Assembly (NCBI GenBank): GCA_023818905.1
Contig: JAMWDE010000018.1
Span: 1-7,144 of the forward strand
DNA length: 7,144 bases
From: Candidatus Omnitrophota bacterium
GTDB lineage: Bacteria > Omnitrophota > Gorgyraeia > Gygaellales > Profunditerraquicolaceae
Direction of reading: 5' to 3'
The notes below the pieces were generated by a model. It searched no databases and was not told where the DNA came from. It was given only the letters and a program-made list of their open reading frames with translations. The translations under genes and the position numbers were made by a program. Below, piece by piece: positions 6,308-7,144 of the stretch (the stretch's first letter is position 1; every line of letters starts with the position of its first letter).

Positions 6308-7144
6308 TTAAACTTTAGGTATCTTGGTAATTGCCTCTTTTATCTTCTCTTCAGGATAGGCATAGTCCTTAAGTTTCTGCGAAAGATAGGCATCGTATGC
6401 AGATAGATCAAAGTATCCGTGACCACTAAAGTTAAAGACAATTACTTTATCCTGATTATGTTTTGCCTCATCAATAACGCATTTAATTGCATGTGCAGTC
6501 TCTGGCGCAGGCAAAATACCTTCAGTCTGCGTAAACAGAACTGCCGCTTCAAAAACCTCTGTCTGAGGATAAGCAGTAGCTTCTATAATCTTATGTTTGA
6601 CTAAAAGACAAAGTAGTGGAGCATCTCCGTGATAACGCAGACCTCCTGCATGAATTGCTGGCGGAATAAAACTATGACCCAATGTGTACATTTTTAGCAA
6701 AGGAGTAAGTCCTACTGTATCACCAAAATCATAGGTATAGATTCCTTTGGTCAAGGTAGGACAAGCTGTAGGCTCAACCGCAATCATCCGAATATCTCTG
6801 CCTTTTAATTTATCTGGAATGAATGGAAACACAAATCCACTAAAATTACTTCCTCCACCTACACAACCAATCAAGATATCAGGCTTCTCTCCAATGAGCT
6901 CTAACTGCCTCTTTGTTTCTAGACCTACAATAGTCTGGTGTAGAATTACATGGTTCAAAACGCTACCCAAGGAATACTTGGTGTCCTTGTGGGTGGCAGC
7001 ATCTTCCACTGCCTCAGATATAGCAATCCCTAAAGAGCCAGGCGAATTCGGATCCTGCTCAAGAATAGCCCTACCTGCCTGGGTAAGATTGGTAGGTGAG
7101 GGATAAACTTTAGCTTCCCAAGTCTGCATAAGTAATCTCCGGTA
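6308..7144 (-). CDS. trpB: TrpB2-type tryptophan synthase beta chain, C-terminal part (start beyond window edge)
   Basis: The reading frame stays open to the window edge. Codons before the first visible ATG (7129) read YRRLL, which continues into [12 protein letters not shown], a stretch internal to TrpB2 proteins. The ATG is therefore not the gene start. About 278 of an expected 430-450 residues are visible, so the PLP-binding lysine is off the window. TrpB2 hallmarks are [17 protein letters not shown] (26-42, counted from the ATG at 7129), [16 protein letters not shown] (51-66), the PLP-phosphate loop GCVGGGSNF (88-96), YDFGDT (133-138), [10 protein letters not shown] (159-168) and NFSGHGYFD (233-241). 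TrpB2 condenses indole and serine to tryptophan and often works without TrpA. No trpA or other trp gene is visible; purD follows after 21 nt. It could act in indole salvage. The symbol is shared with classical trpB, but the sequence class is clearly TrpB2. Confidence 0.94.
   Translation of the reverse strand, partial: YRRLLMQTWEAKVYPSPTNLTQAGRAILEQDPNSPGSLGIAISEAVEDAATHKDTKYSLGSVLNHVILHQTIVGLETKRQLELIGEKPDILIGCVGGGSNFSGFVFPFIPDKLKGRDIRMIAVEPTACPTLTKGIYTYDFGDTVGLTPLLKMYTLGHSFIPPAIHAGGLRYHGDAPLLCLLVKHKIIEATAYPQTEVFEAAVLFTQTEGILPAPETAHAIKCVIDEAKHNQDKVIVFNFSGHGYFDLSAYDAYLSQKLKDYAYPEEKIKEAITKIPKV

Noticed and set aside
7127..7129. ATG at 7129 as the true start of the trpB2 gene
   Set aside because: The frame is open upstream to the edge, and the preceding codons (YRRLL) match internal TrpB2 sequence. 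The N-terminal third with the PLP lysine would also be missing, so the gene is cut by the window edge rather than truncated.

Overview
The window is a single unidirectional bacterial gene run, all on the minus strand, so transcription goes from position 7144 down to 1. It holds ten genes: eight complete and one cut by each edge. In order of transcription they are a TrpB2-type tryptophan synthase beta chain (start off the window), purD, purE, a fused TsaC/YrdC + low-molecular-weight phosphatase, rpiB, glyA, a ComEB-type dCMP deaminase, nrdR, a bifunctional-nuclease (DUF151) protein, and the start of a YfcE/MJ0936-type phosphodiesterase. No tRNA, rRNA, CRISPR array, insertion sequence or phage gene was seen. 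Packing is very tight. There are three 4-nt ATGA stop/start overlaps, one 23-nt overlap, one 1-nt gap and two gaps of about 20 nt. The only real intergenic spaces are 79 nt (before nrdR) and 85 nt (before the DUF151 gene).

The organism is a bacterium with moderately AT-rich DNA. The rpiB-glyA-dCMP deaminase-nrdR order, the DUF151 protein and the DNA composition would fit a deep-branching, mostly uncultivated Gram-negative lineage such as Omnitrophota. This is inferred from general familiarity with such genomes, not from a search, and should be held loosely. Part of the order (tsaC, arginine-phosphatase-like LMW phosphatase, rpiB, glyA) also matches the Bacillus subtilis ywlC-ywlE-ywlF-glyA neighbourhood, so it looks like an old conserved cluster.

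The genes fit a nucleotide and one-carbon supply theme. RpiB makes ribose 5-phosphate, the precursor of PRPP. GlyA makes glycine, which PurD consumes, and methylene-tetrahydrofolate, which feeds purine and dTMP synthesis. PurD and PurE are purine-ring steps. The dCMP deaminase makes dUMP, which thymidylate synthase methylates with the GlyA product. NrdR represses ribonucleotide reductase genes according to dATP/ATP level. The TsaC-phosphatase fusion (tRNA t6A formation plus a protein phosphatase) and TrpB2 are the less obvious members.

Nothing here looks like a wholly new system. The points most worth a second look are the TsaC-phosphatase fusion with a YwlE-like active-site loop, a nested inverted repeat that ends exactly at the DUF151 ribosome-binding site, a Lys next to the catalytic Cys of RpiB, and an orphan trpB2 leading a purine operon.
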